DNA from: Alphaproteobacteria bacterium
GTDB taxonomy: Bacteria; Pseudomonadota; Alphaproteobacteria; UBA2136; UBA6156
Direction: 5' to 3'
DNA length: 64,000 nt
NCBI GenBank assembly: GCA_027485835.1
Contig: JAIXQG010000002.1
Location: 62,001-126,000, forward strand
Below the pieces are notes generated by a model. The model was not told the origin of the DNA. It was given only the letters and a program-made list of their open reading frames with translations, and ran no database searches. Made by a program: the position numbers and the translations under genes. Shown piece by piece: positions 36,684 to 45,985 of the stretch; the stretch's first letter is position 1, and the number at the start of each line of letters is the position of its first letter.

Positions 36684-37796
36684 TTAGGCGGCCTTCTTCT
36701 TGCTGCTGGTGGTGCCAGTGCCGTTGTACACGGTCAGTTGGGCAGCCGGAGAGCTACGCTGAGCGGTCTTCGGAGCAGCCTTCTTTACAGCAGGCTTCTT
36801 AGCCGGAGCGGCCTTCTTCGGAGCAGCCTTCTTCACAGCAGGCTTAGCAGCTACCTTCTTCGGAGCGGCCTTCTTCACAGCAGGCTTAGCAGCTACCTTT
36901 TTAGGAGCAGCCTTTTTAACAGCCGGCTTTGCAGCTACCTTTTTAACAGCAGGCTTAGCTACTTTTTTAGCAGCAGGCTTAGCGGTTTTGGTTGCAGCCT
37001 TCTTAACAGCAGGCTTCTTTACTGCCGGTTTAGCGGCAGCCTTCTTTGCCGGTGCCTTTTTCGCAGCCGGTTTCTTCACAGCAGTTGCCATGTCTTTAGT
37101 TCCCGTTTCGTTGGAGGAGGAGGAGGTGCTCACCGCTGCAGCTTTTTTAGCTGAGCTGGCTGGCTTGCCCTTGAAGGCGAGGCCGATTTTTGCCGCGATA
37201 TCGCGAACAAGATTCATGATCTCGGTTTGCGACGGGTTGGCAAATCCATCCAGCACGGTGAGCCCGTTTTCCATGCTGGCGGCAAAGAGGACGCGGTTGC
37301 CGATTTCAGTTTCGGCGACCGGAATATCGAGTTGTTGAAGCTTTTGCTTCGTCTCAACAGTAATGTTGGCACGCTGGACCACACGGTTGAGAACAACCAT
37401 GGACTGACGCGATTCTGAGCTAATCGAATTGAAGGTTTCCTTCACGGCCCATACGTCTGCGGGAGACGGTTGGATCGGAACCAGCACGAGGTCGGCCGCG
37501 CGCACGCTCACCTTGATGTCCATCTCGGCATGCGGAGGGCAGTCGATGATGATGATGTCGTTGCTTTCGCGGGCCATGGAGAGGTCGCGGGTCAGGCGCC
37601 AGCCGGAGGTGGCGATGAGACCGATATCGTTGCTCTTGCGCTGGGCGTGCCAGTGGGTGGACGTGCCTTGCGGATCGGTATCGAACAGCATTGTGGAATA
37701 GCCTTGCTGTGCAAAAGCGACGGCCAGATGCGCAGACAATGTAGACTTACCGCATCCGCCTTTTTGATTTGCTACCGTGATGACGAAAGCCGACAT
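36684..37796 (-). CDS. ParA/MinD-like ATPase with a histone-H1-like tail
   Basis: The first ~205 residues are a ParA-family ATPase with deviant Walker A NQKGGCGKST, LFDTDPQGTSTHW, and Walker B-like IIIDCPPH. ParA ATPases cycle on nucleoid DNA to position chromosomes, plasmids or protein clusters. From about residue 210 the protein becomes a ~140-residue Lys/Ala/Pro tail built of PAVKKA and AAPKK units, like the C-terminal domain of histone H1. Three copies of a 14-residue unit (KVAAKPAVKKAAPK) are encoded by 42-base tandem repeats near 36816-36945. No ParB gene or parS-like site lies beside it, so it is probably not the chromosomal ParA. The tail would add strong non-specific DNA binding. Confidence 0.88.
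   Translation of the reverse strand: MSAFVITVANQKGGCGKSTLSAHLAVAFAQQGYSTMLFDTDPQGTSTHWHAQRKSNDIGLIATSGWRLTRDLSMARESNDIIIIDCPPHAEMDIKVSVRAADLVLVPIQPSPADVWAVKETFNSISSESRQSMVVLNRVVQRANITVETKQKLQQLDIPVAETEIGNRVLFAASMENGLTVLDGFANPSQTEIMNLVRDIAAKIGLAFKGKPASSAKKAAAVSTSSSSNETGTKDMATAVKKPAAKKAPAKKAAAKPAVKKPAVKKAATKTAKPAAKKVAKPAVKKVAAKPAVKKAAPKKVAAKPAVKKAAPKKVAAKPAVKKAAPKKAAPAKKPAVKKAAPKTAQRSSPAAQLTVYNGTGTTSSKKKAA
36816..36945 (-). repeat. 42-base tandem coding repeats in the ParA-like tail
   Basis: About three successive 42-base units, with several near-identical stretches, encode KVAAKPAVKKAAPK. Copy number is likely to vary by slippage between strains. Confidence 0.75.
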
Positions 37797-38054
37797 GATA
37801 TAGGTGTGCTCCTTGTTATTTAACTAACGCAGATGTTACGCATGAGTTGCATGAATGGTGAAGTAGGTATGGTGAAAACTCGTGCATTGCCAATGTGATG
37901 GTGTGACATATTTACGATAAAAACATTTGCATGCGCACGCGTTTTGTGGCGGAATTGCTGGAGATTTTGAATTCATCTGCTGATTGCACACGCACAGGAT
38001 GTGGATGATTTCTTAGCACGCAAACACGCATCAAATGACGAAAATTTTTACGCG

Positions 38055-39200
38055 ATGACATTCTCTTCTCTCTCTCCGCACACCGCAGAATGGTTGGCCA
38101 AACTGCGGATTGCACGCACCTCGGGAATTGGTCCCGTATCTTTCCGAAAACTTATGCGCTTGCGTGCAAGTGCGTGCGACATTGTTGCTGACTGGGAAAG
38201 CTTAAGCGCCAAATTACCCAAGCTGGCTGCGGCCGACAGCGTGATGCGCGAGCTGGATGTACTGCACAAAAACGGTGGCACACTCATGCTGCATGGTGAC
38301 GAAACCTATCCGAAATTCCTGACAGAACTTCCTGACGCGCCGCTCGTTTTGAGTGTGCTGGGAAACGTGAATGCGCTGCATGCGCGGCAAGTTGCGATTG
38401 TGGGAAACCGCAACGCCAGCGCGGCAGGCATGAGCTGGAGCAAACAGATGGCGAGTGAATTGGCGCGTGCGGGAGTTGCCGTTACAAGCGGCCTTGCACG
38501 CGGCATTGACACCGCTGCTCACGAAGGTGCGCTTGCCGCACATGGTGTGACGATTGCGGTTGTTGCGGGCGGCGTAGACAACATTTATCCGCCGGAAAAC
38601 TCCAAGCTGCGCGAGGCGATTATTGCGCACGGATGTGTGGTGAGCGAACAGGCGTGGGGCATGACGCCGACAGCGAGTTTATTCCCGCGGCGTAACCGCA
38701 TTATTGCAGGCCTGAGCATTGGTGTGGCGGTGAGTGAAGCGACGCGCCACAGCGGCAGTTTGATTACCGCAGAGTGTGCGTTGGAGTATAACCGCGACGT
38801 ATGGGCGGTGCCCGGAAGCCCTGCGGACCCACGCAGTGGCGGGCCAAACTGGTTATTGAAAAACGGGGCTACGTTGATTGAAAACGCCGCCGATATTTTG
38901 CAGGATTTGCCGAACTCCCCTGCCCCGTATGCTGCGAAAATTGTGCAGACGAATTTGTTTGATGCACCGGATGATGACGCATCGATTAGTGCGACAGTCG
39001 AGCAAGGCGTTGCTTCTGACGAGACGCATCTAACGCCGTCTCAAAACGTTTTTGGATTACTCAGCAGTGTTGGTATCAACTTCGATGATTTAATCCGTCA
39101 AACAGGCTTAGACGAAGCCGGTTTAAGTGGCGTGCTGATTGAACTGGAACTGGATGGACATGCCGTGCGCGAAGCGGATGGACGCTGGCGACGCGCATAG
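38055..39200 (+). CDS. dprA: DNA processing protein DprA (Smf)
   Basis: DprA protects incoming single-stranded DNA and loads RecA during natural transformation, and is conserved in many non-competent bacteria. The 381 residues show the Rossmann-fold core (VAIVGNRNASAAGMSWSKQM, SGLARGIDTAAHEGAL, FPRRNRIIAGLS, SGSLITAECALEY, VWAVPGSP) and a C-terminal winged helix (FDDLIRQTGLDEAGLSGVLI). Start choice is unsure: the ATG at 38055 fits the family but has a poor ribosome site, and a GTG at 38001 would add 18 residues. Confidence 0.94.
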   Translation: MTFSSLSPHTAEWLAKLRIARTSGIGPVSFRKLMRLRASACDIVADWESLSAKLPKLAAADSVMRELDVLHKNGGTLMLHGDETYPKFLTELPDAPLVLSVLGNVNALHARQVAIVGNRNASAAGMSWSKQMASELARAGVAVTSGLARGIDTAAHEGALAAHGVTIAVVAGGVDNIYPPENSKLREAIIAHGCVVSEQAWGMTPTASLFPRRNRIIAGLSIGVAVSEATRHSGSLITAECALEYNRDVWAVPGSPADPRSGGPNWLLKNGATLIENAADILQDLPNSPAPYAAKIVQTNLFDAPDDDASISATVEQGVASDETHLTPSQNVFGLLSSVGINFDDLIRQTGLDEAGLSGVLIELELDGHAVREADGRWRRA

Positions 39201-39204
39201 TTTT

Positions 39205-39612
39205 TTAAGCGGCGAGTGCCTGCAAACGCTTTACCACGCTGACAAAACCGTTGCGGCGGTTGGGCGAGAGGTGCTGCATCAGATTGGTAGGTTTGAGTAG
39301 CTCCGGTAGGTCGAGCGCCGCAATTTCGTGTCGTGTTTTGTTGTGGTAGGCGCTGTGCACCAGTGCCATCAGGCCTTTCACAATCAGCGCGTCGCTGTCG
39401 AGATGAATCTCCGTACGTTCTTCTTCATTTGCGTCCTTCCAACCCACCGTTAACCACACGCGCGAAGTGCAGCCGGGAACAAGATTTTGCTCGGTTTTCT
39501 CGGCTTCCGGCATGGGTGGCAGGCTGCGCGCGAGTTCGATCACATACGTGTAGCGCTGCTCCCAGTCGGGCAACAGTGAGAGCGTTTCGAGGGCTTCGGA
39601 GAGAGGCGTCAT
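39205..39612 (-). CDS. sufE: SufE sulfur acceptor protein
   Basis: SufE accepts persulfide sulfur from a SufS-type cysteine desulfurase. The 135 residues contain the active Cys in LVPGCTSRVW, and the C-terminal part LSPNRRNGFVSVVKRLQ is typical. It is far from iscRS and no other suf gene is near, so the Fe-S genes are scattered. The stop is four bases from the convergent dprA stop. The protein ends in ALAA, the same last four residues as the SsrA degradation tag. Confidence 0.93.
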   Translation of the reverse strand: MTPLSEALETLSLLPDWEQRYTYVIELARSLPPMPEAEKTEQNLVPGCTSRVWLTVGWKDANEEERTEIHLDSDALIVKGLMALVHSAYHNKTRHEIAALDLPELLKPTNLMQHLSPNRRNGFVSVVKRLQALAA

Positions 39613-39633
39613 AGGTGTTAGCTTTACTTAAAA

Positions 39634-40239
39634 TTAATCGCGCGGCTGCTTGCGGCGGTCGAACAGCCCCATACCGCCGTGGGCCACCATCGGCACCGAA
39701 TGCGCCGTAACCGGTGGGGCCGCTTTGGCGCTGCGTGCGGTGCGGATGATGGTGTAGATGTTGAGTGCGGAATAGAACACTTCCTGCCCGACGCCCATCA
39801 CCGACTGGTGGTAGAGGTTGTAGGCAATCCAGCAGGATGACACCAGCAGCATGGTGGCGCGTAGCTGACTGCCTTTCAGTTGGAACACCGCGTAGGTGGC
39901 CAGAATGTTCGCCATCACCGGCAGCGCGCTTTGCGGGCCGAGGTAGACCATGTGGCCGCACAGTAAGCCGAGGAGGATGAACACGGTCATCCAAATCAGT
40001 TTGTCGCGCGGTTCGGTCATCAGGTTGGCCACCCAATAGCGGCCTGCGGCGACGAAGCAGATGGCCACACCTATCCACGCCCCCAGCAGGGCGTAGTGCG
40101 CCGCCATGAGGACGGAGGAAATGGCGAACGCGGTGCGGAAGTTCCTATCGGCCGGATGTAAAAAGCCATAGACGCCATAGGCAAAGCTGGCGGCGGCAAA
40201 GAGCTGACTGAGCAGATAGGTGAGCGTACCGGAATCCAT
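39634..40239 (-). CDS. YgjV-family inner membrane protein
   Basis: The 201-residue protein has about five or six membrane segments (LLSQLFAAASFAYGVYGF, LMAAHYALLGAWIGVAICFV, LIWMTVFILLGLLCGHMVY and others) and matches the Imp-YgjV type of small bacterial membrane protein; no function is established for that family. The ATG at 40239 overlaps the cysS stop as TAATG, so it is coupled to cysS. The Arg/Lys-rich end (FDRRKQPRD) is cytoplasmic by the positive-inside rule. Confidence 0.75.
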   Translation of the reverse strand: MDSGTLTYLLSQLFAAASFAYGVYGFLHPADRNFRTAFAISSVLMAAHYALLGAWIGVAICFVAAGRYWVANLMTEPRDKLIWMTVFILLGLLCGHMVYLGPQSALPVMANILATYAVFQLKGSQLRATMLLVSSCWIAYNLYHQSVMGVGQEVFYSALNIYTIIRTARSAKAAPPVTAHSVPMVAHGGMGLFDRRKQPRD

Positions 40240-41675
40240 TACGCCCTGCGCCATGTTTGGCCGTTCGGGCCGTCTTCGACGATGATGCCGTGCTCATTTT
40301 TTAACAGGTCGCGCAGGCGGTCGGATTCCGCCCAGTTTTTAGCGGTGCGTGCGGCGATGCGGGCATCAAAAATTTTACCTTCTGACTCGGATAGGGGTTT
40401 TTGATAAGTACGAGGCAAAATTTCTAACCACGTTAACATTCGCACCTTCTTTGCAATGTCTTTTTCACATTCTGCAATTTCGAGAGCGGCCGCCGTATTT
40501 AAGTCATCTGAGAGAGCATCAATAAACGCATCAGGCAAATCCACCTCAACTATTGTTTTATCCATAAGCTGATGCAGATATTGCTGTGTGGTATTCTTCC
40601 ACCGAGAAACACGATTTTCTGCCGCCTGTAGCGCTTCATCCGAATAATCCACCGGTTTGCGGTAATGCGTTTGGAGGAGCCAGAGACGGATAGCTTCGGG
40701 GCTGTATTTCTTCAGGGCGTCTTCTACCAAAATGAAGTTGTTGAGCGACTTCGACATCTTCTGGCCTTCCACGGTGAGGAAAGCGACGTGCATCCACACG
40801 CTGCTCATGGTGCACTCGGGGTGGAAGGCTTCGGTCTGCGCGATTTCGCAACTGTGGTGCGGGAAGGCAAGGTCTTCGCCACCACCATGGATATCGAACA
40901 GTGCGGCATGGCCCTGCTGGTATTTTTTGCCGAGCAACTCTTCGCTCATCACCGAGCATTCGATGTGCCAGCCGGGGCGGCCTGCGGCGGTGAAGCCTTC
41001 AAACGTCGCGCCGAGTTCTTGCGGGTGGAAGGCTTGCTCCATTTTGGTGGCGGATTTGCTGTTGGCTTTCCAAATGGGGAAGTCGCGCGTGTCACGCTTT
41101 TCGGCGTCCTCTTCCACGCGGGCTTGCAGGTTATCGAACGTGCGGCGCGCGATGTGGCCGAAGGCGTTGTGCGGGCTGCCGAGCTTTTCAAAGTCTGGCA
41201 CCGAGAGCATGACATCGCCGCTGTTGGTTACATAGGCGAAACCCTTTTTCAGTAAGCCGTTCACCATGCTCACAATCTCGCGCATGTAGTCGCTCACGCG
41301 CGGCTTTTGCTCGCGCGGCAGGTCCAGCACGTTCATGCGGGCCATGTCGCGCTCGAAGATGCCGATAAACTCGTTGGAGAGCTCGAACGGATCTATCCCC
41401 TTCTCGGCGGCGCGCTGGACGATCTTGTCGTCGATATCGGTGTAATTGCGCACGTATTCCACCTTGTTGGGATACAGGTGGCGCAGCAGGCGGTACAGCA
41501 CATCGAACACCACAATAGTGCGCAGGTTGCCGATATGGGCGTAGTCGTACGGGGTGATGCCGCAGACATACATACGCACGCTTTGGGCGTTGCCTTCGGC
41601 GTCTATATCGAGCGGCTTAAACTCCTGCTTGTCGCGCGTGAGGGTGTTGTAGAGCTTAAGTTTGGGGTGGGTCAT
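40239..41675 (-). CDS. cysS: Cysteinyl-tRNA synthetase
   Basis: CysRS charges tRNA-Cys. The 478 residues contain the HIGH-type motif in CGITPYDYAHIGNLRT, the zinc-site Cys in GWHIECSVMS, and KMSKSLNNF. Length is typical. The part encoded by roughly 40381-40640 (C-terminal helical domain) is visibly more AT-rich than the catalytic part. It overlaps the DUF1653 gene by 20 bases at its start and the YgjV-like gene at its stop, so the three form an operon. Confidence 0.96.
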   Translation of the reverse strand: MTHPKLKLYNTLTRDKQEFKPLDIDAEGNAQSVRMYVCGITPYDYAHIGNLRTIVVFDVLYRLLRHLYPNKVEYVRNYTDIDDKIVQRAAEKGIDPFELSNEFIGIFERDMARMNVLDLPREQKPRVSDYMREIVSMVNGLLKKGFAYVTNSGDVMLSVPDFEKLGSPHNAFGHIARRTFDNLQARVEEDAEKRDTRDFPIWKANSKSATKMEQAFHPQELGATFEGFTAAGRPGWHIECSVMSEELLGKKYQQGHAALFDIHGGGEDLAFPHHSCEIAQTEAFHPECTMSSVWMHVAFLTVEGQKMSKSLNNFILVEDALKKYSPEAIRLWLLQTHYRKPVDYSDEALQAAENRVSRWKNTTQQYLHQLMDKTIVEVDLPDAFIDALSDDLNTAAALEIAECEKDIAKKVRMLTWLEILPRTYQKPLSESEGKIFDARIAARTAKNWAESDRLRDLLKNEHGIIVEDGPNGQTWRRA

Positions 41676-41925
41676 AATTCAGGCTTTTACGGATGGCTTT
41701 AGTGGTGGTTTGCGGGAACGGTGTGAAGCGTAGGCCCGTGTAATCTTCGGTGGTAATCGTCTCTTCAAACATCGCCTTGGGGCGACAGAACACGGCACCG
41801 CTGACGGCGCAGGTGTAGATCACCAGAATTTCGCCGGTTTCGGTATGCTCGGCTTCGCATAACTTCACATACACACCGCCCCCGTAGTGGCGGTAGGTGG
41901 CAAATTGGCGGAGGGGTTCGGTCAT
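41656..41925 (-). CDS. DUF1653 family small protein
   Basis: The 89-residue protein shows the DUF1653 pattern: YRHYGGGVYVKLCEAEHTET, then a YTC and VFCRPKAMFEE stretch. The family is widespread and uncharacterised, often beside metabolic or tRNA genes. A TAGGATA ribosome site precedes the ATG and the end overlaps the cysS start by 20 bases. Confidence 0.82.
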   Translation of the reverse strand: MTEPLRQFATYRHYGGGVYVKLCEAEHTETGEILVIYTCAVSGAVFCRPKAMFEETITTEDYTGLRFTPFPQTTTKAIRKSLNYDPPQT

Positions 41926-41961
41926 GGCTGTATCCTAATGTGTTTTGAAGAAGAAGACAAA

Positions 41962-41996
41962 AGCCTGCACCCAAACTCCTTTGGGTACAGGCTACT
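41962..41996 (-). terminator. Terminator of secA
   Basis: AGCCTG-ACCCAAA/TTTGGGT-CAGGCT hairpin (one bulge) with TTTTG following on the minus strand, about 65 bases past the secA stop. Confidence 0.7.
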
Positions 41997-42057
41997 TACA
42001 GCAAACTGTGCGGATACGCTTCATTGATAGGTATACTACCCCGTTTTACGACGCGTG

Positions 42058-44775
42058 TTAAGCCGCGCGGGAGACCTTTTTGATGCGGGCGATGCTGCCG
42101 TGGCAGGCCTTGAAGCGCTCGCCACTGCCGCACGGGCATGGGGCGTTGCGCGGAATGCGGCCGTCGAGCGGGTTCAGGTCGTCCCACGTGGCCACGCCAA
42201 AGGCTTGCGGCGTGAGGCTGCCCGCTTGTTGCGAGGCGGGGATATCCTGCGTCACGGGCCCCTGCTCGCTCGGGCCGGTCATCTGGGTCGGTTGCGCGGT
42301 CAGGCCTTGGGGCTCCGGCGCGTCTTCCACCAGTTGCACGCGGCTGAGGATGCTAACCGTCTCTTGCTTGGTCGCAGTCAGCAGGTCTTCAAACAGCATG
42401 TAGCTTTCGCGGGCGTACTCGTTCAGGGGGTCCTTCTGGGCGTAACCGCGCAGGCCGATACCTTTGCGGAGGATATCCAGCGCTTGCAGGTGCTGGCGCC
42501 AGAGACGGTCCAGCGTTTGCAGCAGAACCGATTTTTCAATGCTGTTGAGAACGTGCGGCTGGAACGGTGCGGTACGCTGGGTCCAGCTTTCTTCCACCGC
42601 TTTATGGCAGTGCTTGGCGATGGATTCGGCGCCGACGTCGGAATCCTTCAGCCATTGCTCCACCGGCAGGGTCAGATTGAAAATACGGCTCAGGCCTTCG
42701 GTCAGCACATCCGGTTGCCATTGCTCCGGCAGCGTGCCTTGCGGGAAGGCTTTTTCTAACAGCCCGTCGACGATTTCGGCGCGGAACTCGAGAATGGTTT
42801 CGTTGAGGTCTTCGCTGAACAGAATGCTGGTGCGCTGGTCGTAAACGACTTTCCGCTGGTCGTTCAGCACTTCGTCGTACTTCAGGATGTTTTTGCGCAG
42901 GTCGAAGTTGAGGGCTTCGATCTTGTTCTGGGCGTTTTCGATGCTCTTGCTGACGATGCCCATTTGCACGGCGTCGTCTTCCGGCACGTTGAGGCGGGTG
43001 AGCAGGCCCTCGATGTTCGGCACAAAGCGCTTGATGAGGTCGTCTTGCATGGACAGGTAGAACACGCTGGCGCCGACGTCGCCTTGGCGGCCGCTACGGC
43101 CGCGGAGCTGGTTGTCGATACGGCGGGATTCGTGGCGCTCGGTGCCGAGAACCTTGAGGCCACCGGCGGCCATGACTTCTTCGTGTTCCTTTTTATAGGC
43201 GGAGCGGATGCGTTCGGCGTCGGCTTCGTCCTTAGCTTCGGCCAGCAGCAATTCAATGTTACCGCCAAGTTTAATGTCGGTCCCGCGGCCCGCCATGTTG
43301 GTGGCGATGGTGACGGCACCTTTACGGCCTGCTTGGGAGATAATTGCGGCTTCTTGCTCGTGGTAGCGGGCGTTCAGCACGTTGTGCTTGATGCCTGCGG
43401 CCTTGAGGGCTTCGGAGAGTTCTTCGGAGCGCTCGATAGTGGTGGTACCGACCAGTACCGGCTGCCCCTTTTGCTGAGACTCTTGAATATCGCGCACGAT
43501 TGCCTTCATCTTGCCCTTGCGGCTGGGGTAGATGATGTCGGCGTAATCCTTCCGCTGCACCGCGTTATTGGTCGGGATGACCATCACCGGCAGGCGATAG
43601 ATGTTTTCGAATTCTTCGGCTTCGGTCGCGGCCGTACCAGTCATACCGGAGAGTTTTTCGTACAGGCGGAAGTAGTTCTGGAAAGTGATGCTCGCCAGTG
43701 TCTGGTTTTCTTGCTTGATATCAACGCCTTCCTTGGCCTCAATCGCTTGGTGAAGGCCATCAGAGAGGCGGCGGCCGGCCATCATGCGGCCGGTGAATTC
43801 GTCGATCAGCACGACTTCGCCATCTTTAACAATATATTCAGCATCCTTATGGAACAGCGTGTGGGCACGCAGGGCTTGGCCGACGTGGTGCACGAGCGAT
43901 ATGTTATGCACATCGTAAAGGTTATCGTCCTCGGCCAGCAGGCCTTTGGCGCGGAGGAAGGCTTCGGCTTTGTCCGTCCCCTCTTCGGTCAGGTGGGCGC
44001 TGCGCTGCTTTTCGTCCAGTTCGTAGTCTTCACCGTGCTTGAGGCTGGGGATGAGGTCGTTGATGGCGATATACAGGTCGGTTTTGTCGTCCGACGGACC
44101 GGAGATAATCAGCGGTGTACGGGCTTCATCGATCAGGATACTGTCGACTTCGTCGACAATCGCGTAGTGCAGCGGGCGTTGCACCAGTTGCAGCGGGCTA
44201 AGCACCATATGGTCGCGCAGGTAATCAAACCCCAGCTCGTTATTTGTGGCATAAGTCACATCGGCGCTGTAGGCGGCCTTGCGCTCCTCGGGGCTTTGGC
44301 CGTGGTAAATGGCGGAAGTGGTCATGCCCAATTGGGTGAAAACCTGGCCCATCCAGGCGGCGTCGCGCTTGGCGAGGTAGTCGTTGACCGTCACCACGTG
44401 AACCCCCTTACCGGATAGGGCGTTGAGGTAGGCAGCGAAGGTGGCGACAAGGGTTTTCCCCTCACCAGTCTTCATTTCGGCAATTTTACCGAAGTGGAGG
44501 GCAAGACCCCCCAGAATCTGCACATCGAACGCGCGCAGGCCGAGGGCGCGCTTGGCCCCTTCCCGCACGGCGGCAAAAGCTTCGGGTATCAGGCTATCCA
44601 GCTTGGCGCCTTTTTCCAGTTGCGCACGCAGGTCGGCGGTTACGGCCGCAAGCTGCTCATCGGTTTTGGCCTGCATGGCGCCTTCAAGGGCGGCAATTTT
44701 CGGCAAATAGGGCTGCATTTCCTTCAGGAAACGGCTGGAGGGAGTACCAAACAACGAACTGACAAATTTCAACAT
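42058..44775 (-). CDS. secA: Preprotein translocase ATPase SecA
   Basis: SecA drives Sec-dependent export through SecYEG. The 905 residues have NBD1 with Walker A MKTGEGKT, the DEAD-type box VDEVDSILIDEARTPLIISG, the preprotein cross-linking domain, NBD2 (TNMAGRGTDIKLGG and GRSGRQGDVGASVF) and the C-terminal zinc motif APCPCGSGERFKACHG that binds SecB and lipids. Length is typical of proteobacteria. It stands alone with its own terminator. Confidence 0.98.
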   Translation of the reverse strand: MLKFVSSLFGTPSSRFLKEMQPYLPKIAALEGAMQAKTDEQLAAVTADLRAQLEKGAKLDSLIPEAFAAVREGAKRALGLRAFDVQILGGLALHFGKIAEMKTGEGKTLVATFAAYLNALSGKGVHVVTVNDYLAKRDAAWMGQVFTQLGMTTSAIYHGQSPEERKAAYSADVTYATNNELGFDYLRDHMVLSPLQLVQRPLHYAIVDEVDSILIDEARTPLIISGPSDDKTDLYIAINDLIPSLKHGEDYELDEKQRSAHLTEEGTDKAEAFLRAKGLLAEDDNLYDVHNISLVHHVGQALRAHTLFHKDAEYIVKDGEVVLIDEFTGRMMAGRRLSDGLHQAIEAKEGVDIKQENQTLASITFQNYFRLYEKLSGMTGTAATEAEEFENIYRLPVMVIPTNNAVQRKDYADIIYPSRKGKMKAIVRDIQESQQKGQPVLVGTTTIERSEELSEALKAAGIKHNVLNARYHEQEAAIISQAGRKGAVTIATNMAGRGTDIKLGGNIELLLAEAKDEADAERIRSAYKKEHEEVMAAGGLKVLGTERHESRRIDNQLRGRSGRQGDVGASVFYLSMQDDLIKRFVPNIEGLLTRLNVPEDDAVQMGIVSKSIENAQNKIEALNFDLRKNILKYDEVLNDQRKVVYDQRTSILFSEDLNETILEFRAEIVDGLLEKAFPQGTLPEQWQPDVLTEGLSRIFNLTLPVEQWLKDSDVGAESIAKHCHKAVEESWTQRTAPFQPHVLNSIEKSVLLQTLDRLWRQHLQALDILRKGIGLRGYAQKDPLNEYARESYMLFEDLLTATKQETVSILSRVQLVEDAPEPQGLTAQPTQMTGPSEQGPVTQDIPASQQAGSLTPQAFGVATWDDLNPLDGRIPRNAPCPCGSGERFKACHGSIARIKKVSRAA

Positions 44776-44823
44776 GGGCGCACCATAGTACCAGTTGGGC
44801 GTTTGGCCAAGGGGATATGGAGA

Positions 44824-44848
44824 GGAATTCGGAATTCGGAATTCGGAA
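44824..44848. repeat. Short 7-base tandem repeat
   Basis: GGAATTC is repeated three times head to tail and then GGAA, in the gap between the secA start and the M23 peptidase stop. No function is apparent. Confidence 0.8.
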
Positions 44849-44908
44849 CAGGGAGGAAATTGCCTTTTTTGAAGGCGTTTACTCTAAGAACAAGCTCTTT
44901 CCGGCGCC

Positions 44909-45985
44909 TTACTTACGGGCGGTTTTGTTCTGGCGCTTGTATTCCGCCAAAAGCTCTTTGCCACGGCCTGCACGGGCTTCTTGCAGCACTTGATCGCGGG
45001 TATCCTTGATGAAAGCGATCGGGTTGAGGGCGTTACCATCTTTTCGTACCTCAAAGTGTAAGTGAGAACCCGTACTACGGCCGGTGGAGCCCATCAGCGC
45101 CACGAGGTCGCCCGCATTCACACGGTCTCCCTCTTCCACCGTGCCGCGGGTCAAGTGCCCGTAACGGGTGGTGAAGCCGTTTTCATGCTTAATTTCGACG
45201 AGATTACCATAGCCCATACGCCAGCCAACAAACACCACAGTACCGTCGGCCGCCGCAATAATAGGTGAGCCAATCTTGTCGGCAAAGTCCATCCCGCCAT
45301 GCCATTTACGCGTCTTACGGAAGGGGTCGGAACGCCAACCAAACGGAGAACTGAGACGATAAGTATCGGTAATAACCGGCCAAAGGTAAGGAATACCACC
45401 ACCACCGCCCGCGCCCAAGCTGCTACGGATAGCCATAGCGAGCGAGGTTTCCAGCGCGATTTCGGCAAAGTCGGCTTCTTCCGTCAGGCTTGTCACCTGC
45501 AGGCGCACGTCTTCCATACTGGGTATGGTCGACATCGGCGGTAGCTCTATCGGTCCGCCACGGCCACCTTCATCGGGGATACCTTCTTCCGCTTCGTAGT
45601 CGATGGTACCAGAGACATCAATAATCGTACCTTCCGCCTTCAGCTTATTGCCCAACGCATCAAAGCGGTCGAGACGGGCCTGTAGTACGCCCAATTGCTG
45701 CGCGATGGTACGCATTTGCTCGCGCTCGGCATCGCGCTGCGAGCGGAGTTCGGCGATCATATCTAGGTAGTATTTCACTTCGGTATTACCGGTCAGGGTC
45801 GCGGTAATACGGGCACCAGCAAGGTCTCCGGCAAGCACCATGCCCAACCAGCCGGACAAGGCAAACACGGCGGCACAAACAAGCCATGCCGTGCGGACAC
45901 GGAAGGTGTTGAGGTTGCCGGTATCCGTCAGCGCGACGGTGATCGTCAGACGGTGGTTCAGCAACTGGCGGATGCGCGGTAGCAT
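44909..45985 (-). CDS. M23 family (LytM) endopeptidase, membrane anchored
   Basis: The 358-residue protein has one N-terminal membrane segment (about residues 32-52), a coiled coil (about 70-115), a low-complexity linker and a C-terminal M23 domain. The zinc ligands are intact: His in WHGGMDFAD and the HxH of SHLHFEVRKD. M23 enzymes of this type cut peptidoglycan crosslinks during growth or division. The layout is that of MepM-like or divisome LytM factors. The substrate cannot be read from sequence. It is a single gene upstream of secA on the same strand. Confidence 0.9.
   Translation of the reverse strand: MLPRIRQLLNHRLTITVALTDTGNLNTFRVRTAWLVCAAVFALSGWLGMVLAGDLAGARITATLTGNTEVKYYLDMIAELRSQRDAEREQMRTIAQQLGVLQARLDRFDALGNKLKAEGTIIDVSGTIDYEAEEGIPDEGGRGGPIELPPMSTIPSMEDVRLQVTSLTEEADFAEIALETSLAMAIRSSLGAGGGGGIPYLWPVITDTYRLSSPFGWRSDPFRKTRKWHGGMDFADKIGSPIIAAADGTVVFVGWRMGYGNLVEIKHENGFTTRYGHLTRGTVEEGDRVNAGDLVALMGSTGRSTGSHLHFEVRKDGNALNPIAFIKDTRDQVLQEARAGRGKELLAEYKRQNKTARK

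Noticed and set aside
36816-36945. CRISPR-like or non-coding repeats in 36816-36945
   Set aside because: The 42-base repeats stay in frame and encode Lys/Ala/Pro units of the ParA-like tail.
37797-38054. parS site or parB gene beside the ParA-like gene
   Set aside because: No parS-like palindrome (TGTTTCACGTGAAACA type) and no ParB-like frame were found between the ParA-like gene and dprA.
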